64,000 bases of DNA from Candidatus Nitrosymbiomonas proteolyticus (lineage in GTDB: Bacteria; Armatimonadota; Fimbriimonadia; Fimbriimonadales; Fimbriimonadaceae). Under the pieces are notes generated by a model, which saw only the letters and a list, made by a program, of their open reading frames with translations, made no database searches and was not told the DNA's origin. Every line of letters starts with the position of its first letter. Position 1 is the stretch's first letter. Positions 20,501 through 29,112 of this stretch are shown here, one piece after another. Location of the stretch: NCBI GenBank assembly GCA_017347465.1, contig AP021858.1, positions 1,816,472 to 1,880,471 of the forward strand, written 5' to 3'. The translations under genes and the position numbers were made by a program.

Positions 20501-22239
20501 TCGATCAGGCGAAGCGGATCAACGAGGTCGAGGTTCAGTTCACCGCTGTAGCTGAGGCGACGGATTCCGACCAGGCAAGGCAGACCTTGGGCGATAAGAT
20601 GATCGGCGCCGGGTTCGAAATCAACGAACACGGCCTGCTGTGCATTCCGATCCGGAGCCCATTGACCTGCGACCTCGATCAAGGGATTTGCAGCCACTGC
20701 TACGGAGTGGACCTTTCGACCAACAAGTTAGTCGAAGTCGGGGTCGCAGTGGGGATCATCGCAGCCCAATCGATCGGTGAGCCGGGCACTCAGCTCACGA
20801 TGAGGACGTTCCACACCGGAGGCGTTGCAGGTTCGGCGACGATTGCACGTACCAGCCAGTACAAGACCGGTAAGTTCATTCGTCAGTTCATGGCGGACCT
20901 TGAGGCCGCGATGGACACCGACATGAAGCAACTCGATCCGACGAAGTTGCTGGAGTCCCAAGAGGAAGCCGTCAAGGACCTCTTTACGGACTCGGATCGC
21001 TTGACGATCAACGAGGCCGACACCGGCAAGAAGAAGACCGAGCGGCAAACCAAGGCCGCCATCAAGGCCGCGGAAAAGATGGACACCGAATCCCGGAAGA
21101 TGTGGGAGAAGTCGCGGAAGACCTTCTTCTATGCTTGGACGGGCGAGTCTAGCGGCATCGTCCGCGTCGAAGAGATCTTCGAGGCGCGGAAGCAACCTCG
21201 TGGAAAGGCAATCATCTGCCCGGTCACGGGCGTTGTGCGGTCGATTCGTGATTCGAATTTCGGCCGCTGGGTGATCGTAGATTCGGTGGTCCCGGTCAAG
21301 GAGACCCTTAAGGACGCCTACATTGCCGACGTTCAGGAGTTCCTTGGCGGCAAGAAGACCGAGGCCGCTCTCGAAAAGATCGTCGGCCAGAAGTTCACGA
21401 CCGCCACGCTCACCGTACTCAGGAAGCACGAAGTCGAGCACGTTCGCGTGTACTATCCGATCCTCGTTCCGCCGATCGGCAACTTGCCCGTGAAGGCCGG
21501 CTCCAAGGTGATTCAAGGCGACCCGTTGACTTACGGTCCTCGGGATCCTCATGAGATTCTGGAACTCGCCGGCGCGGGCGCGGTCTACGACTACTTCGTG
21601 GAAAACTTGCAGTCGGTCTATAAGGCTCAAGGCGTCGACATCAACGACAAGCACATCGAAGTCATCATTCGGCAGATGCTTCGCAAGAGGCAAATCAAGG
21701 AGCCAGGGGATACCCCGTTCCTGCCGGGCCAGATCGTGGACCGATTCCAACTCCGACGCGAGAACGAGAAGGTCCGTCAAGCCATTCAGGCGGGCAAGAT
21801 GATCAAGTACGTCGATCCGATGACGAGCGAAAACGTCGAGAGGGAGCCGCGCGAGGCCACGGCCAACTGGATTCTGTTGGGCATCACCGAGGCGTCGCTC
21901 GCAACGGAGTCGTTCCTTTCGGCAGCTTCGTTCCAGAAGACCACCCGCGTTCTGACAGAGGCCGCGGTTCGAGGCAAGAAGGACACCCTTGTCGGCCTGA
22001 AGGAAAACGTCATCATCGGGCGGCTGATTCCGGCCGGGACGGGCGTTTCCCAGTACCGGTCGCTTGCGGTCGACGTCGAGCGAGGACCTGCGTGGGCACA
22101 CCAGTCCCTCACCGCTCTGGTGGAAGCGGAAGCTCCCGAGGAACTCCAACCCGACGCGGGGCTTGCGTTCCCGAGCCTTGCCGAAATGGCCGCCGAAGAG
22201 GCGACTTCAGTTCCGGAAGAGCCGGAAGACGAGTCGTAA
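17512..22239 (+). CDS. rpoC: RNA polymerase beta' subunit
   Basis: Largest subunit of RNA polymerase, 1575 residues. It shows the N-terminal zinc finger ([20 protein letters not shown]), the Mg-binding catalytic loop [12 protein letters not shown], the trigger-loop region [16 protein letters not shown] and the second zinc site ending CSHCYG. The ATG lacks a strong Shine-Dalgarno sequence. The family normally starts a few bases after rpoB; here 4.8 kb intervene. A short coding extension rich in E and P closes the protein. Confidence 0.98.
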   Translation: MADVSQFNKIRIGIASPTDIRSWAFRHGVHHEVKKPETINYRTFKPERDGLFCEKIFGPVKDYECSCGRYKKIKYAGIICERCGVEVTKSRVRRERMGIIELAAPVCHIWYLKGVPSPLALILDISPRLLEKVIYFASFIIIDIEAEKIAELLPKVKEAAEQEKATIMRHMRELEEDSFTRFFEELDSNSDEYDEGSVRERAKAINDRIRAEYRDADDRLKDLDLAVDILGKLERNQLIDEEKYRAVSKMLDAVGAKLDLELRNLVRANIGAEAIKELLTRVDLEKLARELRQEIVSTTSQRRARAIKRLEIAEALISSKSRPEWMILDVIPVISPELRPMVQLDGGRFATSDLNDLYRRIINRNNRLKKIMEIHAPESIINHEKRLLQEAVDALVDNGRRSRPVVGSNSRPLKSLSDMLKGKEGRFRKNLLGKRVDYSGRSVIVVGPHLKLHQCGLPKEMALELFKPFVMKTLVEKKITQNIKTAKRMIDRMHPAVWDGLEEVIKEHPVLLNRAPTLHRLGIQAFEPILVDGKAIQIHPLVCHAYNADFDGDQMAVHVPLSLQAQAEARVLMLSTQNLFSPADGRPIMSPIQDIVLGAFALTFTDKASLQSLEEAVAKHEADPENNPAPKVYRDPAEVTFHLESPNVENPVQLNQAVRVRIRRPVFRPDSEIDHRDPATGQEYRYETTKGEDDEEKRELKPLETEFETVVRVSTAGRLLFNEALPYPLKHSDGMLQIELTKKMLAELIVLCQRQCGLGGTIRLLDDLKDLGFRWATKYGLSIAITDMDPPAGREAILQEADDSSNTILTRYRRGMLNFNEMQRRLVDLWSKTYDKIGDEIQAGMHQFNPLTIITASGARGSVKQLAQLAGMRGLMFNQFNEVIYELPVKSSFQKGLSMLEYFVTTHGARKGLADTALRTADAGYLTRRLVDVSQDVIIRREDCGTTEGVLCHRILNDEDEVIEKVGDRLIGRVALRDLVDPETNQQLMTAGEVITVDQAKRINEVEVQFTAVAEATDSDQARQTLGDKMIGAGFEINEHGLLCIPIRSPLTCDLDQGICSHCYGVDLSTNKLVEVGVAVGIIAAQSIGEPGTQLTMRTFHTGGVAGSATIARTSQYKTGKFIRQFMADLEAAMDTDMKQLDPTKLLESQEEAVKDLFTDSDRLTINEADTGKKKTERQTKAAIKAAEKMDTESRKMWEKSRKTFFYAWTGESSGIVRVEEIFEARKQPRGKAIICPVTGVVRSIRDSNFGRWVIVDSVVPVKETLKDAYIADVQEFLGGKKTEAALEKIVGQKFTTATLTVLRKHEVEHVRVYYPILVPPIGNLPVKAGSKVIQGDPLTYGPRDPHEILELAGAGAVYDYFVENLQSVYKAQGVDINDKHIEVIIRQMLRKRQIKEPGDTPFLPGQIVDRFQLRRENEKVRQAIQAGKMIKYVDPMTSENVEREPREATANWILLGITEASLATESFLSAASFQKTTRVLTEAAVRGKKDTLVGLKENVIIGRLIPAGTGVSQYRSLAVDVERGPAWAHQSLTALVEAEAPEELQPDAGLAFPSLAEMAAEEATSVPEEPEDES

Positions 22240-22265
22240 GAACAAGGCCTAAGGGCGAATCGCAG

Positions 22266-22305
22266 TCGAGGGGGACGTCGGAACAAGCGTCTCCCTCGAT
22301 CTGCA
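22266..22305 (+). terminator. Terminator hairpin after rpoC
   Basis: TCGAGGGGGACG (22266-22277) pairs with CGTCTCCCTCGA (22288-22299), 12 bp with one G-U pair and a 10-nt loop. The following run is only moderately T-rich. Confidence 0.65.
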
Positions 22306-22331
22306 TTTGGGGGAGGTTCTGCGCGCGAAGA

Positions 22332-23198
22332 TCAGCTCCTCGAGGAAACCGTTCGAACTTGCGCTGCGCCCACACTCGACGCCAGCTTCTTCTTGAGCCA
22401 GTTCAGCGCCTCGGTGAGGGCCGAAGTCACTGCAGGGTTCGTCATGTCAACCTCATGCTTCATCCCGTCGATCAGCCGCATTTGGTGCTCCACGCCTTTG
22501 GCCTTTAACGCTGCGTCGAGCCGTTCGGCTTGCTTCACGGGGACCAGGGGGTCGGCCTTTCCATGCAGAGTGAATACAGGCGCGGACTTCTCGCCGATGT
22601 GGGTGACCGGGCTTGCGTTCTTCACAATCTCGGTAGCTTCGTTCTTGGGCTTTCCGAGCACGACGGCAAACATGAGGTCGAGGCTTTGGGGAAAGTCGTT
22701 CCCCAGATCGGTGGGGCCAAATAGGTTGAAGACGGCTTGCACCTGGCTTGAGAACCCCTTGTACTCGGCTAGGTCGCGAGTTGGCGAATCGGAGGCTCCC
22801 AAGAGGAGCGCCAAATGCCCTCCCGCGCTTGCGCCAGCCGCGCCCAAGCGGTTGGGATCGATCTTCAACTCCGCCGCGCGGCTTCGCAAATAACGAACGG
22901 CGGTCCGAACGTCTTCGACCATCGTGGGCCACTTGTGTTTGGGAGCAAGGCGGTAGCTCACGGTCGCCGCGAGGAACCCTTCCTGGGCGAGCGCTTCGCA
23001 CATCGTCGCCATATCTTGCCTCTTGCCCGAGACCCATGCGCCTCCATGAATCACGAGGACGGCAGGTTTGGGCTCGCTGGAAAGCGTCTGGGGATGGTAG
23101 ATGTCCATCTGCAACCTCTCGCCCCCAGGCTGCGAATACACTACGTCCCGATCGATGCCGCCGATCAAGAAGGTCAGTACAAGCGAACAACTCCACAT
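22332..23198 (-). CDS. Secreted alpha/beta-hydrolase (BD-FAE/acetyl-esterase type)
   Basis: 288 residues with an N-terminal signal-like segment (SLVLTFLIGGI). The oxyanion motif HGGAW is at 51-55, the nucleophile is S124 in GASAGG, and the probable acid and base are D216 (GKADPLVP) and H248 (GMKHEVD), a complete triad. Relatives hydrolyse acyl esters of small molecules or polysaccharides; the substrate is unknown. A TAGAAT box lies 6 nt before the ATG (23205-23210) and there is no ribosome binding site, so the mRNA may be leaderless. Confidence 0.85.
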   Translation of the reverse strand: MWSCSLVLTFLIGGIDRDVVYSQPGGERLQMDIYHPQTLSSEPKPAVLVIHGGAWVSGKRQDMATMCEALAQEGFLAATVSYRLAPKHKWPTMVEDVRTAVRYLRSRAAELKIDPNRLGAAGASAGGHLALLLGASDSPTRDLAEYKGFSSQVQAVFNLFGPTDLGNDFPQSLDLMFAVVLGKPKNEATEIVKNASPVTHIGEKSAPVFTLHGKADPLVPVKQAERLDAALKAKGVEHQMRLIDGMKHEVDMTNPAVTSALTEALNWLKKKLASSVGAAQVRTVSSRS

Positions 23199-23268
23199 GT
23201 CATTATTCTAACGCTCTAACCACGCGAGAGGTTGTGATCGATTCCATTCAAAGGCAGAAGGAACGGCC

Positions 23269-24540
23269 GTGTTCGAGCTTCCGTTAGCAAACCCGACTGA
23301 GCCCACACACCCTCAAAGGGTGAGCACGGTCGAGCCGACGACGGCAGGCAGGTCTTTCGTGCTCGACGGGATTCGCGGAGTCGCCATCTTAGGGATTCTC
23401 CTCGCCAACCTCCCGTCTCTTGGAGCGCCCTCGCTGTATGAGTCGTTAGGTTCAGCGAGCGAGATGAGCTGCGTCGATCTTTGGGTCGATACGTTGACCA
23501 GCGTCTTTGTCACAGGGAAGTTCCGGTCACTGCTGGCGATCCTGTTTGGAATCGGGCTCTTCCTCCAGTACCGCAAGCGCTCGCTTGTTCCGGGCAACTG
23601 GCCTGGCGGCTACTTGAAACGCACGTTCTACCTCGCTCTCATCGGCCTCATTCACGGCTTTTTGATTTGGTTTGGCGATATCTTGTTCATCTACTCCGTT
23701 GCGGCGTTTTGCACGTGCTTCATCGTTACAGCTTCAGAGCGAGTTCACAAGACCCTGTTCGGCGTTTTCATCGCCCTTGCCGTCGTTACTGGGTTGGGGT
23801 TTCTCACATTCATCTGGGTCGCCGAAGGACTTGGCGAAGACTTAGGAACCAACTGGGGCGGCGAGTACTTCACCCTCGAATTCGAGCAACGCGTCTTTGG
23901 CGAAGGATCGTGGTGGGAGCAACTGGGAGCGCGGTCCCTGTATTTCGCCGCGATGGCGAGTTCGGCCTTCCTGTTCCTTGCTTGGCTGCTGCCGCTCTTC
24001 ATGGTGGGAACCGACCTCGCTCGAAGGGGCTTTCCGTACGATCGGGAACGCTATGCGCCGTTCCTCAGGAAGCTCGCTTGGTTTGGCTTCGGTGTAGGGA
24101 TTCCCCTCAACCTCTTGTGCCTGTTTTCGCTCAGTGCCATGCCGCCCTTGTTCGGTCAGATGCTTGCGGAGTTCTTTGGGGGGCCGGTTCTTTCGATGGG
24201 CTATCTGGCGCTCTTGGTGGCGCTCTTAACTCGCCCATGCCTCCAGCCGCTGTTTCGCCCGATTGCGAACGTGGGTCGATGCGCGCTGACGTGCTATCTC
24301 ATGCAGTCGGTTTTGAGTTCGATCGTGTTCTACTCGTGGGGCCTGGGGTGGTTTGGGAGGCTCGACCGGCTCGAATTGCTTAGGATCGCCCCGCTGATTT
24401 GGCTCGCCAACATCCTCTTTGCTACCCTGTGGTTGCGCCGATACAAAATGGGTCCGGTCGAGTGGGCCTGGCGGAGCCTAACGGAGGGCCGAGTTCTTTC
24501 GAACCTCAAGTCGAACGCCCGGGCGCCCGACGCCCTCTAG
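23269..24540 (+). CDS. DUF418 family multi-pass membrane protein (YeiB-like)
   Basis: 423 residues with about nine to ten hydrophobic segments. The N-terminal RSFVLDGIRGVAILGILLAN and C-terminal GPVEWAWRSLTEG are hallmarks of the DUF418/YeiB family, whose function is unknown (putative transporters). It starts at a GTG preceded by AAGGA. It ends 2 nt from the convergent hspR stop. Confidence 0.85.
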   Translation: MFELPLANPTEPTHPQRVSTVEPTTAGRSFVLDGIRGVAILGILLANLPSLGAPSLYESLGSASEMSCVDLWVDTLTSVFVTGKFRSLLAILFGIGLFLQYRKRSLVPGNWPGGYLKRTFYLALIGLIHGFLIWFGDILFIYSVAAFCTCFIVTASERVHKTLFGVFIALAVVTGLGFLTFIWVAEGLGEDLGTNWGGEYFTLEFEQRVFGEGSWWEQLGARSLYFAAMASSAFLFLAWLLPLFMVGTDLARRGFPYDRERYAPFLRKLAWFGFGVGIPLNLLCLFSLSAMPPLFGQMLAEFFGGPVLSMGYLALLVALLTRPCLQPLFRPIANVGRCALTCYLMQSVLSSIVFYSWGLGWFGRLDRLELLRIAPLIWLANILFATLWLRRYKMGPVEWAWRSLTEGRVLSNLKSNARAPDAL

Positions 24541-24542
24541 GA

Positions 24543-24947
24543 TCACAGCTTTGGTTTGGGCTTGAGCTTGATATGAGGAACCGGGAGCAAGCTGCCATCC
24601 TTGCGGATCGGAACGTTCGAGCGGCTCATGAGGTCCTGGATTCGGCGCTCCGTTTTCTGGACGTAGTCGTAGACCTGCCGCTCGAAATCCCGGTGGAGGT
24701 CATCGATGTCGTTGAGGAGGCTGAGAATGATCTCGACCCCCGCCAAATTCACGCCCATTTGCTGCGTGAGACGCTGGATCTGGCGCACCTTCTCGATGTC
24801 CTGCTCGCTATACAAACGGTTCTTTGCGCCCACTCGGGACGGGACGACGAGTCCCAGCCGCTCGTATTGTCTCAGAGTTTGCGGGTGAACCCCACAAAGC
24901 CTTGCCGCGACTCCGATCATGTAGACGGGCCGGTTCTCGTTCGTCAT
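24543..24947 (-). CDS. hspR: MerR-family heat-shock repressor HspR
   Basis: 134 residues. The MerR-type winged helix-turn-helix is seen as [30 protein letters not shown], with [18 protein letters not shown] next and a coiled-coil tail. HspR represses chaperone operons through the HAIR inverted repeat, with DnaK as co-repressor in known systems. It overlaps the dnaJ stop by 4 nt. A HAIR-like site lies upstream of dnaJ, so the operon should be autoregulated. dnaK and grpE are not in the window. Confidence 0.92.
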   Translation of the reverse strand: MTNENRPVYMIGVAARLCGVHPQTLRQYERLGLVVPSRVGAKNRLYSEQDIEKVRQIQRLTQQMGVNLAGVEIILSLLNDIDDLHRDFERQVYDYVQKTERRIQDLMSRSNVPIRKDGSLLPVPHIKLKPKPKL

Positions 24948-25894
24948 GTCTTCACGTTCTCCAACTCGGCGAGCTTTTCGATCAACTCACGCTCTTCAGA
25001 GGTGAGCTTCTTTGGGACGACGATCTTGGCGCGCGCAAAGAGGTCGCTCCGTCCTCCGTTCATTTGCGTGATGCCTTGCCCTCCAAGTCGAAACGTCTGG
25101 CCACATTGTGTTCCCGCAGGAACGCGCATTTTGAGCTTAGACCGCAGGGTCGGAACCGACACTTCTCCCCCTAGGGCCGCGACCGTGAACGGCACATCGA
25201 CATCGACTTCGAGACCGGTCTCAACCAAGCGAAAACTCGGATGGGGGGCCCAGTGAACCGTGACGTAGAGGTCGCCGCTGCGTCCATTGAGCCCGGTTGT
25301 GCCCATTTTCGGCACTCGGAGCTTCTTTCCGTGCTCGATACCAGCCGGGACAGTGAGCGTGACCTCCTTGTTCTTGGGAATCGTCCCTATCGCTCCGTTC
25401 GCGGTTCGCACTGCATCCATCGTCTGGTACCTGAGGGTCCGCTTGCAGCCCTTGTCGATCTCTTCCAACGGCACTTCGATCACCTTCTCGACGTCGCTGG
25501 GTTGTGCCTTGCGGAACTCCTCGAGGTCGAACTCCACTCGCCTACGGCCTTGGGGCCTACCTCCGCCGAAGCCGCCGAAGATGTGCGAAAACACCGACTC
25601 GAAGTCACCGACACCTTCGCTGAAGTCGATATCGACTCCTTCTGCGCCGGGTCCTGCGCCGAACTTCTGGGCCGACTCCCAGTTGGCGCCGTACTGGTCA
25701 TAGAGGCTGCGGCGCTGCTCATCGCCGATCACCTCATACGCTTCTTGAACCTCCTTGAATCGAGCCTCGGCCGAGGCGTCGTTCGGGTTTACGTCGGGGT
25801 GGTACTTGCGCGCGAGCTTACGGTAAGCCTCTTTGATCTCCTTGTTGGAGGCCCTCCGGGAAACGCCCAGCACTGCGTAGTAGTCTTTTGCCAT
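24944..25894 (-). CDS. DnaJ-type co-chaperone lacking the zinc domain (CbpA-like)
   Basis: 316 residues from the ATG at 25892-25894 (AGGGA upstream); a GTG 15 nt earlier is less likely. The J-domain starts [14 protein letters not shown] and has HPD at residues 32-34. A Gly/Phe-rich linker ([11 protein letters not shown]) is followed by the two C-terminal substrate-binding beta-barrels. No CxxCxGxG repeats are present, so it is the CbpA/DnaJ type II kind. It stimulates the ATPase of DnaK and delivers clients. It is the first gene of a dnaJ-hspR operon. Confidence 0.93.
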   Translation of the reverse strand: MAKDYYAVLGVSRRASNKEIKEAYRKLARKYHPDVNPNDASAEARFKEVQEAYEVIGDEQRRSLYDQYGANWESAQKFGAGPGAEGVDIDFSEGVGDFESVFSHIFGGFGGGRPQGRRRVEFDLEEFRKAQPSDVEKVIEVPLEEIDKGCKRTLRYQTMDAVRTANGAIGTIPKNKEVTLTVPAGIEHGKKLRVPKMGTTGLNGRSGDLYVTVHWAPHPSFRLVETGLEVDVDVPFTVAALGGEVSVPTLRSKLKMRVPAGTQCGQTFRLGGQGITQMNGGRSDLFARAKIVVPKKLTSEERELIEKLAELENVKT

Positions 25895-25916
25895 CGAAGT
25901 CCCTAACACTCAACTG

Positions 25917-25937
25917 TCTGAGTATATAACACTCAAA
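25917..25937 (-). promoter_or_regulatory. HAIR operator (HspR site) upstream of dnaJ-hspR
   Basis: The minus strand reads TTTGAGT-GTTATAT-ACTCAGA, close to the HAIR consensus CTTGAGT-N7-ACTCAAG. A TATACT -10-like box lies inside it, so binding would block the promoter. A further half-site, TTGAGT, occurs at 25908-25913 just before the coding start. Confidence 0.8.
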
Positions 25938-26017
25938 CGACCTATAGGCGTTTCACTCTAGGCGGTTGTTCCCACAGGCTTGAGTGGGCGGGCCTTCGCA
26001 ACCTCCACGGTCGTGGC

Positions 26018-26046
26018 TTGAGTTCGGCGAAGTTGCTGCCGATACT
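26018..26046 (+). promoter_or_regulatory. Promoter giving a near-leaderless HDOD transcript
   Basis: TTGAGT (26018-26023), a 17-nt spacer and GATACT (26041-26046). The ATG begins 9 nt after the -10 box and there is no Shine-Dalgarno sequence. Confidence 0.6.
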
Positions 26047-26054
26047 TAGGTCGT

Positions 26055-26915
26055 ATGGCTCTCGACGATGTCGCCGTGAAGATCGCGCGAAGCGAGAATC
26101 TCTCCATCTTGCCGGAGGTGGGCAGGCAGGTGATTCGCCTGATCGACGACCCTGATGCGAGCGTCGCGAAGCTCGAATCCCTGATCGAACGGGACCCTGC
26201 GATGTCGGCCAAGATCGTTCGCGTCGCGAACTCGGCGTATTACGGCCACTCGAACATCGGTTCCATCGGGCGCGCCGTCACGGTCCTTGGAATGAACATC
26301 GTGCGCTCGCTGGTGACGACCATTGTTTACCAGCAGGTCGTCAAGGATTACGATGGGTTCAGCAAGGGGTTTGCCTACGGTCTTTGGCGGCACAGCCTCG
26401 CCACAGGCATCGTCGCTCGCATCCTCGCCAAGATCAAGATGCCGCTCAAGGCGGAGAACCTCTATGCGGCGTCGCTTATCCACAACGTCGGGCTCCTTTC
26501 GATGGGCAGGTTTTGCTCCGACCAGCTTGTGACGGTCATCGCTGAGGCCAGAAAGGGCGAGCGAAGCATCCTGGAAGTCGAGCGCGAGCAACTCGGGTTC
26601 GATCATACGGAGGTCGGCGAATTGATCGGGCAAAAGTGGGGCCTGCCGGAGTTCATGATCACAGCTCTTCGGTATCACCATAGCCCTCTCGAGGCCCCGG
26701 CGAATCAGGAAACGGCGACGATTGTGGCGGTTTCTCAACTCGCGGCGCAACGCGCGGGCTACACGTTCGAATTCGTCGCTAACCCGGAGCCGATCCCGAC
26801 CGAGTGGCTCGAAGCGATCGAACTCTCCGAGGATCAGATCCCCGCCGTCGAGTCCGTGCTGCACTCCGAGATGGAGAAGGTGCAACAGCTCTTCAACGTC
26901 CCCGCGGCCGCCTAG
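26055..26915 (+). CDS. HDOD domain signalling protein
   Basis: 286 residues covering a full HDOD domain: ILPEVGRQVIRLIDDPDASV, ERDPAMSAKIVRVANSAYYG and LGMNIVRSLV. The metal-binding His-Asp of true HD phosphohydrolases is replaced (LIHNVGLLSMG), as is normal for HDOD proteins. These are non-enzymatic output or scaffold proteins in c-di-GMP, motility and stress signalling. A stand-alone HDOD has no visible partner domain here. The stop codon overlaps the convergent EF-G-like stop by 4 nt. Confidence 0.88.
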   Translation: MALDDVAVKIARSENLSILPEVGRQVIRLIDDPDASVAKLESLIERDPAMSAKIVRVANSAYYGHSNIGSIGRAVTVLGMNIVRSLVTTIVYQQVVKDYDGFSKGFAYGLWRHSLATGIVARILAKIKMPLKAENLYAASLIHNVGLLSMGRFCSDQLVTVIAEARKGERSILEVEREQLGFDHTEVGELIGQKWGLPEFMITALRYHHSPLEAPANQETATIVAVSQLAAQRAGYTFEFVANPEPIPTEWLEAIELSEDQIPAVESVLHSEMEKVQQLFNVPAAA

Positions 26916-28984
26916 TGATCGGTGGCTTCCGCAGCCTTGCGCTGCTCGAACTCCTTGATAAGAGTCTGCTGCTCAGGGAACGGCAATTCGTCGTAGTGGG
27001 AGAACCGTTGGACGAACCGTCCTCGACCCTTGGTGATCGACCTCAGATCGAGAGCATATCGGGTCATCGTCGCGACCGGCACTTGGGCGCGGACGCGGGT
27101 TTTACCAGGGGCGACTGGGTCCATCCCCGCAAGCCTCCCCCGCCTTCCATTTAGGTCGCCAACGACGTCTCCGACGCAATCATCCGGCACATCGACTTCG
27201 ACGTTTACAATGGGTTCAAGGATGGTCGGGTCTGCTTTTTCCGCGGCAGCCCGAAAAGCCAGCGCGCCTGCGATCTTGAAGGCCATTTCGCTGGAGTCGA
27301 CTTCGTGGTAGGAGCCGTCGTAAACCGTGGCTCGGACGTCGACGACCTGGAATCCGGCCCGCAGTCCCCCTTCCAATGCCTCGCGAACGCCCTTTTCGAC
27401 GGCGGGAATGTAGTTCTTAGGAATGGAGCCGCCCACGACTTTGTTATCAAATTGGAACCCCGACCCTCGTTCGAGCGGCTCGAGCTCCAGCCAGCAATCT
27501 CCGAACTGGCCTCGCCCTCCGGTCTGCCTCTTGTGGCGTCCTTGAGCCTTTGCCGAACCTTTGACCGTTTCCTTGAACGGGACCTTCGCTTCGGCGGTTT
27601 CGACCGTGACGCCGAACCTCGATTTGAGCTTCTCGATGGCGGCGTCGAGGTGGATATCGCCCATTCCTTCGAGGATCTCCTGGTGAATGGTCGCGTCTCG
27701 CACGTATCGTAGAGTCGGGTCCTCTTCGAGCAGCTTGGTGAGGGCGGGCCCGAGCTTGTCTTCATCCGACTTGGTCGCGGGTCGAATGGCGATTCGATAG
27801 ATCGGCTCAGGGAATTCGATCGCCGGAATCATTACCTTGTCTTTGGCGGTGGTCAGGGTATCTCCCGTATGGGTGTCCTGCAACTTCGCGAGCGCGCAAA
27901 TGTCCCCCGCGCCGACTTCGGTGGCCGCCTCTTGGCCCTTGCCGTGAGGGAAGTAAATGTTGTGGAGTCGTTCCTCTTGCTCGCGGTTGATGTTGAGCAC
28001 GTGCGCGTCCGCTTTCAACGTGCCGCTGTAGACTCTGACGTAGTTGATTTTGCCGACATAAGGGTCGGCCGTTGACTTGAACACGAATGCGGCCAACGGT
28101 CCCGCAGGTTCTGCCTTGAGCGTGAGTTCACCGAGGGTTTTCGGCTGTTCGCAGGGAGAAGGCAGTTCGCCGACGATGCGGTCCAATAGGGTAGCGACGC
28201 CGATGCCGCTATGCGCCGAACCCAGTAGGATCGGAACGACTCGGCCCGACTCCGTGCCGACCATCAGTCCGTGCTCAATCTCTTCGTCGGTGAGCGCGCC
28301 CCCATCGAGATACTTCATCATCAGATCGTCGTCGCCTTCGGCGGCCGACTCCATCATCTGGACGCGCAGATCCTCCGCTTCTGAGACATGACCGGAAGGA
28401 ACGTCCTCGATTTGCTCGCCCCTATCCTTGCCCTTGTACACCTTCATGCTAAGAAGGTCCAGCACGCCGCTGAATGCCGCTTGGTGACCGATCGGGAGTT
28501 GGACTTGCACGACCTTGGTGCCGTACAGCCCCTTGAGCGTGCGCATCAAGCCGTCAAAATCAGAGTTGTCGCGTTCGAGCTTGTTGACAAACACGCATTT
28601 CGAGAGCCCGTGCTGTTCGGCGACTTCCCAAGCGAGTTCGAATCCGACGTCGAGGTCGGCTTTCGCCTCACAAACGATGATCATCGCCTCGACCACTCTC
28701 GCTATCGCGTGGAGATCGCCGATGAAATCGGGATAACCGGGTACGTCGATGAGGTTGATCTTGTGTCCGTTCCATTCCAGCGGATTGACGCTCGCGCTGA
28801 TGCTGATCTTGCGCCTGATTTCGAGCGGGTCGAAGTCGCTTTGGGTGTTGCCCGCATCGACCGATCCTACGCGATCGACCGCGCCGGCGGTGAACAGCAT
28901 GTGCTCGACCAGCATCGTCTTGCCGGACCCACCATGACCCACGATAGCGACGTTGCGAATCTTGTCAGGGGAATAGGACTTCAC
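26912..28984 (-). CDS. Elongation factor G paralogue (EF-G-like GTPase)
   Basis: 690 residues, full five-domain EF-G layout, distinct from the fusA at 35695. The P-loop is GHGGSGKT (16-23), the G3 motif is DVPGYPDF, and the G4 motif is NKLE instead of the usual NKMD. Domain IV has the block [19 protein letters not shown]. Such paralogues (often called FusA2) have poorly defined roles, possibly in ribosome rescue or recycling. It starts at GTG with GGAG 9 nt upstream. Being outside the str operon supports a specialised role. Confidence 0.9.
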   Translation of the reverse strand: MKSYSPDKIRNVAIVGHGGSGKTMLVEHMLFTAGAVDRVGSVDAGNTQSDFDPLEIRRKISISASVNPLEWNGHKINLIDVPGYPDFIGDLHAIARVVEAMIIVCEAKADLDVGFELAWEVAEQHGLSKCVFVNKLERDNSDFDGLMRTLKGLYGTKVVQVQLPIGHQAAFSGVLDLLSMKVYKGKDRGEQIEDVPSGHVSEAEDLRVQMMESAAEGDDDLMMKYLDGGALTDEEIEHGLMVGTESGRVVPILLGSAHSGIGVATLLDRIVGELPSPCEQPKTLGELTLKAEPAGPLAAFVFKSTADPYVGKINYVRVYSGTLKADAHVLNINREQEERLHNIYFPHGKGQEAATEVGAGDICALAKLQDTHTGDTLTTAKDKVMIPAIEFPEPIYRIAIRPATKSDEDKLGPALTKLLEEDPTLRYVRDATIHQEILEGMGDIHLDAAIEKLKSRFGVTVETAEAKVPFKETVKGSAKAQGRHKRQTGGRGQFGDCWLELEPLERGSGFQFDNKVVGGSIPKNYIPAVEKGVREALEGGLRAGFQVVDVRATVYDGSYHEVDSSEMAFKIAGALAFRAAAEKADPTILEPIVNVEVDVPDDCVGDVVGDLNGRRGRLAGMDPVAPGKTRVRAQVPVATMTRYALDLRSITKGRGRFVQRFSHYDELPFPEQQTLIKEFEQRKAAEATDH

Positions 28985-29112
28985 TGAGGGTATCTCCAGA
29001 TATCAGATTTGCGCCAAGCGCCGCTGTGCGGAGGCTTGATAAAGCGGTCGCCGACCGATTTCGGCCAGCGCAGTTTCAAGAATAGCACGTCCGAAGCGGA
29101 GTTCGCACAGGT

